64,000 nucleotides of DNA from Aspidapion aeneum (taxonomy: Eukaryota; Arthropoda; Insecta; Coleoptera; Brentidae): contig OY755038.1 of assembly GCA_963576565.1 (NCBI GenBank), positions 16,314,087-16,378,086 on the forward strand, read 5' to 3'. The notes below the pieces were generated by a model. It searched no databases. It was not told the origin of the DNA and was given only the letters and a program-made list of their open reading frames with translations. Shown here in pieces: positions 19,960-32,304 of this stretch (the stretch's first letter is position 1; each line of letters opens with the position of its first letter). A program made the position numbers and the translations under genes.

Positions 19960-20341
19960 GAAAAGGATGGTTTAGTTTATATTGCAGGAGTTTAGCACGA
20001 AAGCATCACAATGAGTTCCCTCAACATGCATTCATATGCCATGCCATCTTGGGTGCAAAGCCTTTCTTTTGGAGGCTTAACTGAGCCTTTACCATCATGG
20101 AAAGAAAATGTTAACAAAATGGACAAATGATTCATAAAATTGCTTGATGGTGCCAATTTTAAATTTAAAACAAATATTTCTATTCCATATAAATTCGTAA
20201 ATTTATTTGTAAAACAATGAGTGATGATAAGAATCAAATTTATAAATACCAAAAAGCAAAATGAATCCACAATGAAACGAAAGCTTGATGATACAGGGAC
20301 TGATGAGAGTCGAAAAAAGTTAAAGAAAATTATTTTGTAAC
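19960..20341 (+). pseudogene. C-terminal fragment of a DNA transposase with in-frame stops
   Basis: One frame reads GLVYIAG, stop, then MHSYAMPSWVQSLSFGGLTE, PLPSWKENVNKMDK, stop, FIKLLDGANFKFKTNISIPY, KFVNLFVK, stop, VMIRIKFINTKKQNE and a basic tail SRKKLKKIIL. The pattern (VYIAG block, then WVQ..SxGGLTxPS, a helix, then a basic C-terminus) resembles the C-terminal region of insect DNA-transposon proteins related to THAP/P-type transposases. I give that name with low certainty. In-frame stops (TAG near the start, two TGA later) without frameshift mark a young pseudogene. Confidence 0.4.
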
Positions 20342-20429
20342 TATTCTATAATTATTCAGATAGGTATAGTTTTTTGTTACTTGCATTATGATTTAAAAAC
20401 AAAACTGATGAGGACCATTCTTAAATCAT

Positions 20430-20706
20430 ATACTGAGTGTTTCAAGTTAAAAGTCCACCATTGCTAACTTTGTTATTATTAAAAATAGAAAAAAATTTAA
20501 ATTGGTAAACTGGTAGAACTTTTGAAAATTTTTAAAAATGTTTAAATTAAAATAGATTTTATGTTTTTTGAAAAAACTCGATAACTCAATGTTTGATTTT
20601 TTTTTATTTGAGCATCTTAAAGAGCATCAAAAATTCTAGTAGTTTTTTTTCTATCTTTAATAATAAAAAAGCAATGGTGGACACTCAACTTGGAACACCC
20701 TGTATA
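20430..20706. mobile_element. MITE with TACAGGGTG-type termini
   Basis: The left end TACTGAGTGTTTCAAGTT and right end AACTTGGAACACCCTGTATA are inverse repeats; the match continues through GTCCACCATTGCT and TTATTATTAAA. It is about 275 bp with no ORF. The ACACCCTGTA/TACAGGGTG terminal motif recurs elsewhere in the window (about 25945, 27570, 29870, 35625, 56205, 56685 and 59325). Confidence 0.7.
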
Positions 20707-22190
20707 ATTCTCAAGTAGGAGGGAAGAAATATTAGCGCTACAGTCAATGTATTTTTATTATAATTTTTCTTGAAATGCGTTAACAAGGGGGGATCAAAAA
20801 TCCCGAATCCTTTGCGTTATGTAATTTATGAATGTTCCATTACTGGTTTAAAAAACACAACATTATTTATTTCCGATTTAAATTTGCCGCCAAAGTTCCA
20901 TGATACTGATGATAGTGAATCAGTTTACATGAGAAGAAAAGAGAGAGAAGTGGCGAATGCGCAGTAAAAAAATGGCATTTGCCCAGTCTGAAGCTGATCA
21001 AACTGATGTATGACTACTAGCTAGAAAATATTTTTTTTTACTATTGTTTACTTAGTTTGTATTAACTAAATTAATACTTTTATTTAAATTAAATAGAAAT
21101 AAATTCTTATGAAGCAAGTAGATACTGTTTTTCTTTATGAAAAAGATATATCTTCAGAAATGTTCCTTTATTTTTGTTGTTAATAGAAATTACATAAATT
21201 TGCTTTTATACAGTGTTAAGCTTAGACCGCACTAGGCGGAACTGCACGACACGACGATTTTAATGTATGATTTAGTATAATGTCGTACCATGTATCGCAA
21301 TTCCATTCAATAATATTTGGCGGCGTCGCACGGTGGTCAGCTTGTCGGTTCTGAACGATCGAAATTATTTAATGGTTTTAATTTTGACAAATGCTGAAAG
21401 TTAGGAAATTTCAACTAGCGTTTAAAAAATGTGATTCTAATATACTGTGCATTCTGGAGATGGTACAGTCGCCTCCAAAAATAATGTTGCATATAGTTTT
21501 TTCCTCTTAAGCTTAACACTTGAAGAATTGATACTTTGAGAGTGTGTGTACGTAACTAGCTTATAACTTTTTTTATTTATCATCTTTTTTATAAAAATTT
21601 AACTAAATTTATTAATCTTGCTATACTATATATCAATTTTTTACCACGCACTGATATTCTTTATCGTAGTCTTTATATTCACTATTTTCACATACCTAGT
21701 TCAAAACGGATTGATTTTTATCCTGTGAAACTGGTGTTTTGTGCCACATTTTAAATAAATTACGTCGGCCAATCCCATGCGCCAACGCTGAAACAATAAA
21801 TCATAGCTGTGTAGCTAATATAGCGGCAGCTGAATGTAGTACCTATACAACCCCTGATACATGATTGAAGTAATAAAGTCACAAACGCAATTGATACGTA
21901 ACGATCCAGACTTTTTCAGTCCAATATATATAATACATATTTAAAAAATTATAATAAATCAATACACAACTTTTATCTAATTTTTTTAATAAGCAAATTG
22001 AAACTTTGCAAATGGTTTAATAGTAAAAATTAAAGATACTAACCCATATTTTAAAAATACGTGAAGAAATCACCATATACTCTCTGGTTTACCAACTTGG
22101 AGCACTTGTGAAAATCGCCTTTCCGCGCGGAATAAGTGCGGATCATTATGTAGACTATTAAACGGCCTCTGACTTGTCGTCGCAACAAAT
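20707..22190. other. No recognised gene; one unassigned ORF
   Basis: A 65-codon frame at 20770-20967 (contains SKIPNPLRYVIYEC and SESVYMRRKEREVANAQ) has non-repetitive, protein-like composition but I do not recognise it and see no splice context. Around 21230-21350 there are CACGACACGACG and GCGTCGCACGGTGGTCAGCT motifs, the latter with an inverse match near 24755-24775. Confidence 0.35.
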
Positions 22191-22194
22191 GACA

Positions 22195-24660
22195 ACAAGT
22201 TAGTTGAACGCAACGATTATAAACACACAGGATTGCCTATTTGCTCGAATCTTTTAGCGGTAGGCGGCGCCTTGCTTACGTCACTAGTGGACCTCTGCTC
22301 AGCGCGCTTCATATAATACACATTGCAGTCGTGAGTTTTTCCCGCTTTTTTCTTGCTTATTTGCAAACAAATTTTTTATTCGTGTTAGTAAATATAATTA
22401 ATAATTTCATTTATTCAAAACAAATGATTTGATAAATCAAAAGTTTGCTCTGAGAGCTGAATTTTCCTACCAGACGATATGTTGGAGTTTGTTTTTTAAA
22501 TAGTTGAAAGTTTTAGAATAGAAGTAGGATTTTTTTAAAAAGTTTAATCAATTTAAATCATTAGATGTATAATTTATTGTTTTTGTTGCCGATATAATAA
22601 AATACACTTATATTATGCAGTAACAAAAAGGTATTTATTTGATATTTCAGATCTAAAATTGCAATATTTATTATATTATTATATCAAAAACCAGTCAGTT
22701 TTTGGAGAAAACAGCCAAATAAGATGTGTTTTTCAACTTCTATGCTTTAAATCAATAGATTTTCATAAGTTTTTTTTTCAAATGATTTACATTGTTTGTG
22801 TTATGAGTTGTTTTTATCCCATCCAGCGCCTGTTTTCACTCTTTCTTCTATAACATGTTTCTGAAAACTTCTATAAAGAGACTAAAAAAACTGAAACTAA
22901 ACTTGGAGAAACTGTCCACACAATAAACTTTCCAATAATCAGTTTAATAAAAAAAGTACGTTTGCGGCATAATTACCAATTTTCTTTAATGTGAATAATT
23001 TAATGAGCAAGGAGTTTCCAAAAATCAAAAAAAAATTAAAAGTTTATATAAATATAATAATATAAAAGTATATATATTTATATTTCTACACAGAAAAAGG
23101 GAACACAAAGTTTTTATTTCAACAAAAAATTGTGCTTTCTTTATATCAATTCACTTAATTCACATTTATAAAGGTTTAATAATAATAGCCAAGTTTAGAA
23201 AAATATTTTCAAGCTAGTAAGAACCATTCATTTTGAAATTTGTATTGTAGAATTTGGCTTTACTTTTATCTCAATTCTTTTTACGGAATACCACTTTCGC
23301 GTACTTGGCTTTTTTACGTGAAATGTTTTTGTTATGATTTCACTGCTTTTTTTAAAGGATTTGGATAATATTTAAGTTTTAAAGTAGTAAAATATACGGG
23401 ATATTGTTCAAAACTTTTGCAATGCCTTATTAAAAATGTTGAGTTTTTTTTATATTTTCCTATGGTTTTATCATAGTTCCTATCAGCCTTCTAAAGCTCA
23501 GCTCTCTAGTGTTTCTGGAAGTAGGCAATGTTAATTTTACATAACTTTACATTTATAGGGAAGGAAAGTAAATTAAAATCTTAGCGTTTTCTTCAGAAGC
23601 TCAGCTTTCTAGCGTTTCTGGAAGTGGACAATGCTAATTTACATAACTTTACATTTATAGGGGAGGGAAGTTAATTAAACTTTGGGGTTTTTAATTTTCT
23701 TTTATAGTTTTATCATAGTTCCTATCGGCCTTCAAAATCTCAGCTCTCGAGCGTTTCTGGAAGTGGACAATGTTACTTTTACACAATTTTACATTTATAG
23801 GGGAGGGAAGTAAATTAGAATTTTGGGGTGTTTTAATTTTTTTCTATAGTTCTATCATAGTTACTATCGGCCTTCCAAAGCTCAGCTCTCTAGCGTGTCC
23901 GGAAGTGGGCAATGTTACTTTTACATTACTTTACATTTATAGGGCAGGAAAGTAAATTATAATTTTGGGGTTTTAAAATTTTTTTCTATAGTTTTATCAT
24001 AGTTCCTATCAGTCTGCCATTTCTGGAAGTGGGCAATGTTACTTTTAGATAACTTTACATGTATAGGGGAGGGAAGTAAATTAGAATTTTGGGGTTTTTT
24101 TGATTTTTTCCAGGGGTTTGGCAGACTTATGTCTGCCAAATTTCAGCTTTGTAGCATGTCTGGAAGTACAGTAGAATTTTGATTATCTATACATGAGTGA
24201 GTGAGTGAGTGAAAATTTCGACGTTTTTTGAAATTTCGTAACTACTTCAGTAATTTTGGGAGTTTCATGAAACTAAACATGAAGGGATTGTTAACTCCAT
24301 GGAGATCTACGACTGTGCAAAGTTTGAGATTCGTAGCTCATTTCGAAGTAGATTTTTAGATAGGTCAAGTAATGTTTCAAGAAAAGATGGTACGGCGCGT
24401 GAACTGGGCGAGGCACGGCTGTGCCCTCAGATTTACCTCCTAAATAGTCAACCACACCGTCAAATAAATGAAAAAACGCAAAAAAACGGAGGTAAAAACG
24501 TCAAAAACACCTTAAAATCACACGAACTCTGAATACAAACAAAGCAACTGGTCCGCTGGTGACGTAAGCAGACACTGTTCGTCTCGCTGAGCGACGCTAA
24601 CATTAGTTAAATGGAAATAAGCCATCCTGTGTGTTTATAATCGTTGAGTTGAACGATTTT
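22195..24660. mobile_element. Element with ~100-bp diverged inverted ends
   Basis: AACGATTATAAACACACAGG (22209-22228) recurs in inverse as CCTGTGTGTTTATAATCGTT at about 24627-24646. Inward on each side TGCTTACGTCACTAGTGGAC matches the inverse of CCGCTGGTGACGTAAGCA. A further inverse match outside these (GGTGGTCAGCTTGTC near 21330; GACAAGCTGACCTCC near 24757) suggests the full element may be larger, about 21.3-24.8 kb. No transposase is seen; the interior has the tandem array below. Confidence 0.55.
23456..24175 (+). repeat. Tandem repeat, ~125-145-bp unit, five copies
   Basis: Units share TTATCATAGTTCCTATCNG, CTCAGCTCTCTAGCGTTTCT, GGAAGTGGGCAATGTTA and ACTTTACATTTATAGGGGAG followed by GTAAATTA. 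Copies begin near 23466, 23590, 23705, 23848 and 23993; the last is followed by (GAGT)n at 24192-24210. Confidence 0.85.
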
Positions 24661-24664
24661 CTGC

Positions 24665-25790
24665 ATTGGGGTCTACTAATAAGGTAATTGCACTTTTTTA
24701 AGACTTAGTGGTTATGATAAAAAATAGTTCGATATTGAAGTTTCGATCCTCTAAATTAGACAAGCTGACCTCCGTGCGTCGTGTAAGACAGTGTAGATCG
24801 TTTGGTAATAAATCACACAATATCACGTTTTTTCACAAAATTTGGCCTATGTATACCTTTAGCTAAATTCAGTAATCAGATCTCGCGACTAGAAAAATTC
24901 AATTTTTGGACGAAACACCATGATTAACAGAAAAAAATGATACCATATTCATATTCCTTGCAAAATGCTGCTTTCTTTCTTCCCCACCGGGACGCAATAA
25001 AAATGTAACTTTTTAATTAAAAAAATTATTTTACAAGATAATTACTAATTATCTATTTGATTTGTAGAGAGAAAAAATGCATATTTCTTGAGAGGAAATT
25101 TTTAAAAAAATACCAAACCTAAAAACTTAAATTTCTTGAAAAATTTTGATACAAACGCATCAATACTTTTATCTAAATTTCTGAAGCGCTATTAATTTAG
25201 AATATTATTAAAATCCGCAAGTCAACATTTGATTAAGTTTTTAAGATATTTAAAAATAATATTTTATGTGTGTTTAATGTGGCGACACGGGGCCTTATTT
25301 AATAATATTGTTACTGTGGTTATATCAGACTTGTTATAATTTTTGATGTTTATTGACTTTTAATTTTTTAAACACAGAACAGGGCTATATTTTTGTTGGC
25401 CTTGCACAGAACAACGAAAGTACAGCTCATATCCATTATTTTCGAAACAACTTTTGACAACTTTTTTTCGTTAGCCTATGCTATTTGTTATGATACACAG
25501 CTGATAACTGTCAAAAATTTATTTCAAAAAGTATTTAATGGAGTTTTAGGCAAACGTCAAATTATAATATAATGCGGGTTTTAGCTACTTATTTAATAAA
25601 TATTACTTAACAACCTTAAGTAATTTTTTTTAATAAAAAGTGTCATTTTTACAGATCTGCATTTTTATTGCTTTAAGTGACACAAGCGTACATGTGGAGG
25701 GGACCAAATTATGCAGAATTTTTCAGGGAATCTGAATATGGTATAATTTGTGTCTGTTAGTCATAGTGTTTCATCCAAAAATGAAATTAT
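24665..25790. other. No gene seen
   Basis: A+T-rich sequence without recognisable coding, repeat ends or RNA structure. Confidence 0.5.
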
Positions 25791-25792
25791 TC

Positions 25793-28700
25793 TAGTCGTT
25801 AGATTAATTACTGCCCCCTTGCGGAGAGCTATAGAAACAAAAATATTTTAGTTGAATTGGTAAGAGCAGATTTGGTTATAACAATTTTTATCCCGATAGT
25901 TTCTGAGATAAATCCGGCTGCCATCCTTAATGCGACACCCTGTATTGTTGCTATACTGCATATACATAATATTCTGCAACTGGTAACTGCCCATTCATGA
26001 TGCAAACATGAGGGCCTTGGGGTCTTTAAGCAAAAAAGACCTGATTGGTTGCTTTTAAAAACATATGCATATTATTTCCATGTAGTACGTATTATTGCAA
26101 TACCTACGGTACCTTACGATGCAGAATGAATTTGATTTGAAATAGCAATATCAATGGGTATAAGTCTATTCTTTTTGCGGTCCTTAAGATAAAATGTCCT
26201 GATTGGTTATACTTTTACACATGAATATTATTTTATTCTTGTATTCGTTACGTCACATCATCGGCGCGGCGTACAGTTAACAAAAACTCTATCTATGTAA
26301 ATTTGGTATCTGTGCATTTTTCGTACCTTTATTTCTGAATGTTTGCATCAAACGCCAACCATTGTGTAAATAGGTAATAGTGTTAGCTCCCGCTAAATTT
26401 CGCGGTTGTTTATATATTTTTAAAACCACACAATTGTATGAAGGACAGAGTGCATTTCGCGCATTTGGACATGCGCACCAACAACCAGAGAGATCCTTTG
26501 TCAAGCGCCTCGAGAAATGGCGTGTTAATTTCGTTCTCCAACTATTTTCAAATATCTACACCTGAAAGTGCTCGATTTTGGTGTACTGAAGCATAGAAAA
26601 GAAACTTCAGCCCTTCAGCTACGTGGTGACATCATTAGATCCAATCAGGGGCCCCTTAGAACGTGGAAAAAGTGGCTGCAAACTGGTGAGTGCATTTGTA
26701 TCTGATTGCCGTTGTGTGGTTCCAACAATTAACCTATGGACCTTATTAATTATTTCGTAATTCATATCAATATATTTATGTTTGCTCGCGCTTCATTTAA
26801 TTAAAATATTTACAGTCCATTGCAGTTATCGTTTTTCTAACCGCGGGCATAACAAATAGGGAGTATTGGAATATTACGTATATGGTATACTGTCACCATT
26901 ACTGTCACAGTATAAGAACATAGACAGAGTTATTAAAATATGTATTTATTTTTAACTTTTACAGTTCTAAAAGTAAAATTAAAAATTTAAGTTATAAATT
27001 ATGTTTATTGCAAGTAATATATTTTATTCTAAATACCTAAAATATTGCGTTTATTTTATGGCCGGATAATAAAAATAAATAAAAACATTAAAATGTCTCT
27101 ATTGCACAAAAATAATCTTAAAGGTGTTTGAAAATATCTAAGTCTAAAAATTATTTCAGTTGTCACAAACCATGCTTGGCTACCATTATAATTTTATTTA
27201 ATAATTATAATTTTATTTTGCTGCAAATATTTTTTAACACTTTGAAACACAGAGTGGATTTTTTTTATACATGGTCTTCTAATAGTTATTTTTACAAATT
27301 ACTCAATCTCTGTGTGAAACCAACAGAAACAACTACTCCGAGGGAAAATACCCCTACCGGCATTGAATTATACTGATGGTTTGAGGCTTTCGTTGGGAAC
27401 TTGTTAAAACTTGTTATAGTCGTTAGATTAATTACTGCCCCCTTGCGGAGAGCTATAGAAACAAAAATATTTTAGTTGAATTGGTAAGAGCAGATTTGGT
27501 TATAACAATTTTTATCCCGATAGTTTCTGAGATAAATCCGGCTGCCATCCTTAATGCGACACCCTGTATTGTTGCTATACTGCATATACATAATATTCTG
27601 CAACTGGTAACTGCCCATTCATGATGCAAACATGAGGGCCTTGGGGTCTTTAAGCAAAAAAGACCTGATTGGTTGCTTTTAAAAACATATGCATATTATT
27701 TCCATGTAGTACGTATTATTGCAATACCTACGGTACCTTACGATGCAGAATGAATTTGATTTGAAATAGCAATATCAATGGGTATAAGTCTATTCTTTTT
27801 GCGGTCCTTAAGATAAAATGTCCTGATTGGTTATACTTTTACACATGAATATTATTTTATTCTTGTATTCGTTACGTCACATCATCGGCGCGGCGTACAG
27901 TTAACAAAAACTCTATCTATGTAAATTTGGTATCTGTGCATTTTTCGTACCTTTATTTCTGAATGTTTGCATCAAACGCCAACCATTGTGTAAATAGGTA
28001 ATAGTGTTAGCTCCCGCTAAATTTCGCGGTTGTTTATATATTTTTAAAACCACACAATTGTATGAAGGACAGAGTGCATTTCGCGCATTTGGACATGCGC
28101 ACCAACAACCAGAGAGATCCTTTGTCAAGCGCCTCGAGAAATGGCGTGTTAATTTCGTTCTCCAACTATTTTCAAATATCTACACCTGAAAGTGCTCGAT
28201 TTTGGTGTACTGAAGCATAGAAAAGAAACTTCAGCCCTTCAGCTACGTGGTGACATCATTAGATCCAATCAGGGGCCCCTTAGAACGTGGAAAAAGTGGC
28301 TGCAAACTGGTGAGTGCATTTGTATCTGATTGCCGTTGTGTGGTTCCAACAATTAACCTATGGACCTTATTAATTATTTCGTAATTCATATCAATATATT
28401 TATGTTTGCTCGCGCTTCATTTAATTAAAATATTTACAGTCCATTGCAGTTATCGTTTTTCTAACCGCGGGCATAACAAATAGGGAGTATTGGAATATTA
28501 CGTATATGGTATACTGTCACCATTACTGTCACAGTATAAGAACATAGACAGAGTTATTAAAATATGTATTTATTTTTAACTTTTACAGTTCTAAAAGTAA
28601 AATTAAAAATTTAAGTTATAAATTATGTTTATTGCAAGTAATATATTTTATTCTAAATACCTAAAATATTGCGTTTATTTTATGGCCGGATAATAAAAAT

Positions 28701-29035
28701 AAATAAAAACATTAAAATGTATCTATTGCACAAAAATAATCTTAAAGGTGTTTGAAAATATCTAAGTCTAAAAATTATTTCAGTTGTCACAAACCATGCT
28801 TGGCTACCATTATAATTTTATTTAATAATTATAATTTTATTTTGCTGCAAATATTTTTTAACACTTTGAAACACAGAGTGGATTTTTTTTATACATGGTC
28901 TTCTAATAGTTATTTTTACAAATTACTCAATCTCTGTGTGCAACCAACAGAAACAACTACTCCGAGGGAAAATACCCCTACCGGCATTGAATTATACTGA
29001 TGGTTTGAGGCTTTCGTTGGGAACTTGTTAAAACT
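25793..29035 (+). repeat. Tandem duplication of a 1,624-bp unit
   Basis: Unit 1 (25793-27416) and unit 2 (27417-29035) read the same, with only a few substitutions noticed (for example ATGTCTCTATTG versus ATGTATCTATTG near 27095/28719, and GTGTGAAACC versus GTGTGCAACC). Both begin TAGTCGTTAGATTAATTACT. Unit 2 ends about 5 bp short of a full unit, where the hairpin element starts. The unit contains ACACCCTGTAT, CCCGCTAAATTTCGCGG and a 71-codon - strand ORF of unknown meaning (26289-26504 and 27913-28128). Confidence 0.92.
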
Positions 29036-29298
29036 GTTTGGTTTTCACTTTCTCCAACGTCGATCACAAGGATACGAACAAGTGTTCCATGCCAATTCAC
29101 GACCGGTTTCGACCTTTTGGGCCATACTTAGGCTCCACACGGAGCTATCGCCTACATTCACCTGAGGATGGCCCAAAAGGTCGAAATCGGTCATGGATTG
29201 GCATGAAACACTTGTTCCTGATTGTCAGGACGTGTTCCAGACGGGGATCATTCGTATCCTTGTGATAGACGTTGGAGAAAGTGAAAACCAAACAGTTT
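29033..29298. mobile_element. Long imperfect hairpin (foldback) element
   Basis: AACTGTTTGGTTTTCACTTT at the left is matched by AAAGTGAAAACCAAACAGTT at the right. Arms continue through CTCCAACGTC, ATCACAAGGATACGAA, then AACAAGTGTT, CATGCCAATTCA and TCGACCTTTTGGGCCAT, with a ~33-bp insertion in the right arm near 29217-29250. The loop is about 29128-29165. The CCTGAGGATGGCCCAAAAGG wording with GTCGAAATCGGTC is typical of repeated insect retroelement tails. Confidence 0.75.
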
Positions 29299-30119
29299 TA
29301 CTCAATCTCTGTTTATGAGAAAACCATAAGCCGCATATACCTGCTATTTTTAAATGTTTTAGTCCAGATCACGGCCAACAACTTTGAATAAAACATTTTT
29401 CACAAATTTCTAAGTTTTTTTGGTTTGGTTCCTCTTGTAGAAAATCAAAAATATATGGATTTTTTATTATACATATTAGATTTTTTGAATAAGCATAAAG
29501 TTTTCGTATTACACTCAATATTTTATTATCCCTATTTTTAAAAAAATTTTTATGTTAAGATCCTCGAGGTATAAAGAGCTTAAATTTTGAATAATTTAAT
29601 AATTTAATGTTTTAAATTTTTTTATTTATGCAAAAAATATTTTAAAATGGGAACATAAAGATAAAGATAAAATTCAAAAAACAATTAACACCAAAACAAA
29701 ATTTTCAGAAATAAATTACGTTATAAAAACCTTAAAACAGGCTTGCTATATCAAAATACGTTAAGTTTCTTTGGAACATCGATGTTTGCAACCGAACCAA
29801 ACTGCTTGTCTCTATCTCTCCTAGAAATACCGGAGACCTCCCAAAAACAAAGAATTTAAGACAACCTGTATAGGGTGTCCCATTTTTGCTGGTATTAAAT
29901 CTGAAACTCACTTATTATAAAAGATAGAGGATTAAGGATCTCACATTACTGCCCTCAAATTTCGGGACCTAAAAAAATACGACAAAAGTTTTTTTCCAGA
30001 CCTTGTAGTTTTGGAGCAATAATTCGAAATTCTAAAAATCGGTTATATCTGTGCAGATAATTCAATTTTGTTGAAACTTCTCTCCACAGAAAGTTGTTTT
30101 TGTCAATAAAATGCGTTGG

Positions 30120-30320
30120 CAAATTTTTGGTCCCTCGAGTCGGATTTGAGATTTCAAAAAAACAATTAACAAGTTAAATACGGACCTAGATTTCTTTTTC
30201 AATTTTATGCTTCACATTGGGTTCCCAATTAATCCCAAGCTATAGAAAAAAATCCAGGTCCGTATTTTTTTCTTAATTTCAGAAAAAAATCTCGGATTTG
30301 ACTCGACGGACCAAAAATTT
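30120..30320. repeat. Imperfect inverted repeat
   Basis: TTTTTGGTCCCTCGAGTCGG (about 30125-30144) is inverted at TGACTCGACGGACCAAAAA (about 30299-30317); AATACGGACCTAGATTT and AAATCCAGGTCCGTATTTTT form inner arms. It is probably part of a repeat whose left end is near the TATAGGGTGTCCC motif at 29870. No ORF. Confidence 0.5.
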
Positions 30321-30502
30321 GACAATTCTGGGATTCCGAATTTTTAATTTTCCCTTGCAGCTTCAAAACTAGAAGGGCTAGAAAAAAAATGTTTGACATA
30401 TTTTTTAAGTTAATGGGTTTACTCAAGCAAGGCTTTCTCACACACAAAAGTCCTAATCACCTAACTTCGACTCATATCACAGCTAATATTTTTATTTATT
30501 TT

Positions 30503-31125
30503 AGCTCACACATATATTATACTATAATAGTGTGAGCTATGGTGATCATAATTTTTTCGAAAAAAAAAAGTTGCTCCGATTTGAAAAATTTTTATATATC
30601 TTTGCGTTTCAGATGATTTTAAAACTTTTTTGTCGCGCCGTCTGTCTGTCTGTAACGACCAGCCCGCATAACTCAATAACCGCTTGCCCGATTTCAATGA
30701 AATTTGGTACCTAGGCTGGGTCTTGCGTCGAGATGGTCCCATTTAAAAATGAACAAAATCCACCGAACGCAAGCCGAATAAAAGGGTGGGGGTAGACCTA
30801 AAAAATTAGAGTTTATTTGAAAATATGGCGTGTGTGATACCAAACACAAAATACATTTTAGTTTTTGTAAAAAAAGGGGTGGGGGTAGATTTCAAAAATT
30901 AGAATTTACGTAAAAATATGGCGTGTGTGATATCAAACGAAAGGTAATTAAGTCCGGAGTTAAATAAAATACATTTTAGTTTTTTAAGGGTGGGGGTATA
31001 TTTCAAAAATTTGAGTTTAAGTCAAAGGTTGTGTGGTATCAAATGAAAGGTAATTTAGTCTGGAGTTGTATAAAATATATTTCAGTTTTAGTAGTGTGAG
31101 CTTAGGGGCCCATATATTGGCAGAG
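30503..31125 (+). repeat. Dispersed repeat family C, copy 1
   Basis: It begins TTAGCTCACACATATATTAT, whose first bases are inverted a few bases later (AGTGTGAGCTATGGTGAT), a terminal hairpin. Then come TATCTTTGCGTTTCAGATGA, a short (GTCT)3 run, TAACGACCAGCCCGCATAAC, GATTTCAATGAAATTTGGTA and two or three AAGGGTGGGGGTAGA subrepeats. It ends near CATATATTGGCAGAGTATTT. The same family is at 53285 (with a huge GTCT array) and, interrupted, at 55483/57050. Confidence 0.75.
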
Positions 31126-31527
31126 TATTTTAATTATTTCTTTGTATTTTTTATATTATTTGTTTTTATATGATATTTATTTTTCTTGACTAAGTTAAAA
31201 ATACTTTTAAAAAAGTAAATCAATAAATTAATTAAAAAAACAAAGGTACCTAATAAAAAAAATAAAAATCATAAATAAATAAATATTAAGTGTGAAACAT
31301 CATTTAAAAGGATAGGCTGTTTGGAAAACCTAAGAAGGCCATTCCATAAAAATATATCATCATCTATCTAGTACTAAAAAAAAATTAAAGTGACAATTCT
31401 AGCTTTTGTTAACAACTTGAGGCCAATGGGTTTAACCAAGCACGGTTTTGTCACACACAAAAGAATCCCTATCCATCATCATAAAGAGCAAAAAAAATCA
31501 TTCTAGATTTTAAAGAAAAATGGTATT

Positions 31528-32192
31528 ACAGTCCAATTTCAAAAACGGAACTATTAATAACCGGACATTATCAAAAACGTCATTCAGCAAAACAAGACAT
31601 GAATAAAATCGAAGTTGATGATAAAGTCCTCCGACATAACGGGACAACATAAAAATCGTCGGTGGTCAAAAAAGAATAGGGTTTTGGATAATCCGTTTTC
31701 AATTGAAAATGTTTTTTATAAGCAAAACACAAAATAAAATCTAATTTAGGACGAAAATTCGTACTTTAGACCAAAGCAAACATTACCATCCATAAGAAAA
31801 TAACACAGAAAATAGGTTCGTTCAAGGTGTTTACTGTTTTGTGACGTCACTCGCAGCTGATTGGTAGACCGTCTGTTTTGAATCATGTGGCTAATTGTTT
31901 TAATTCAATGAATTTATTTAATTAAAAGAACTATGAATCTGAGAAAAAGTTAAACAAAAAAGTTTGTTTTTAGCATTCCCAAGACCTAAAGAGATATCTA
32001 AAAATAAATATATATTTATTTTTTACTACTGTCAAACACTCTATACTACGATCTGTTTTCGTCCGATTATTACCAATTCGTTTTTGACCGCGGACGATAT
32101 TTATGTTGTCCCGTTATAGTGGAGGACTTTATGACAAACGTTTTTGATAATGTCCGGTTTTTAATAATTCCGTTTTTGACACTGGACTATTA
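31528..32192. mobile_element. Inverted-repeat element abutting the GNPNAT1 3' end
   Basis: CAGTCCAATTTCAAAAACGG at the left and the inverse of CCGTTTTTGACACTGGACTA at the right match. The arms continue through ATTAATAACCGGACATTATC, AAAAACGT, AAAGTCCTCC, ACGGGACAACATAAA and ATCGTC with a few mismatches, over 110 bp. It is about 665 bp with no ORF. The right end lies about 10 bp from a candidate poly(A) signal of GNPNAT1. Confidence 0.75.
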
Positions 32193-32199
32193 TATCATT

Positions 32200-32205
32200 T
32201 TTATT
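32200..32205 (-). terminator. Candidate poly(A) signal of GNPNAT1
   Basis: AATAAA on the - strand, 100 bp after the GNPNAT1 stop codon. Position only; no transcript evidence. Confidence 0.45.
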
Positions 32206-32304
32206 TGTGATCTTTCTACGCTTTTTCTTTTGCCCTTTAAATGATAAACTATGTGGGCCACAAACTTCTAAATTTTGAAATCTGTGGTGGGGGCCCTCCT
32301 AATC

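Noticed and set aside
20300..20316. CTGATGA followed by GTCGAAA, hammerhead-like words
   Set aside because: Only five bases lie between the boxes, so no stem II hairpin can form; the words fall in the transposase relic's basic tail.
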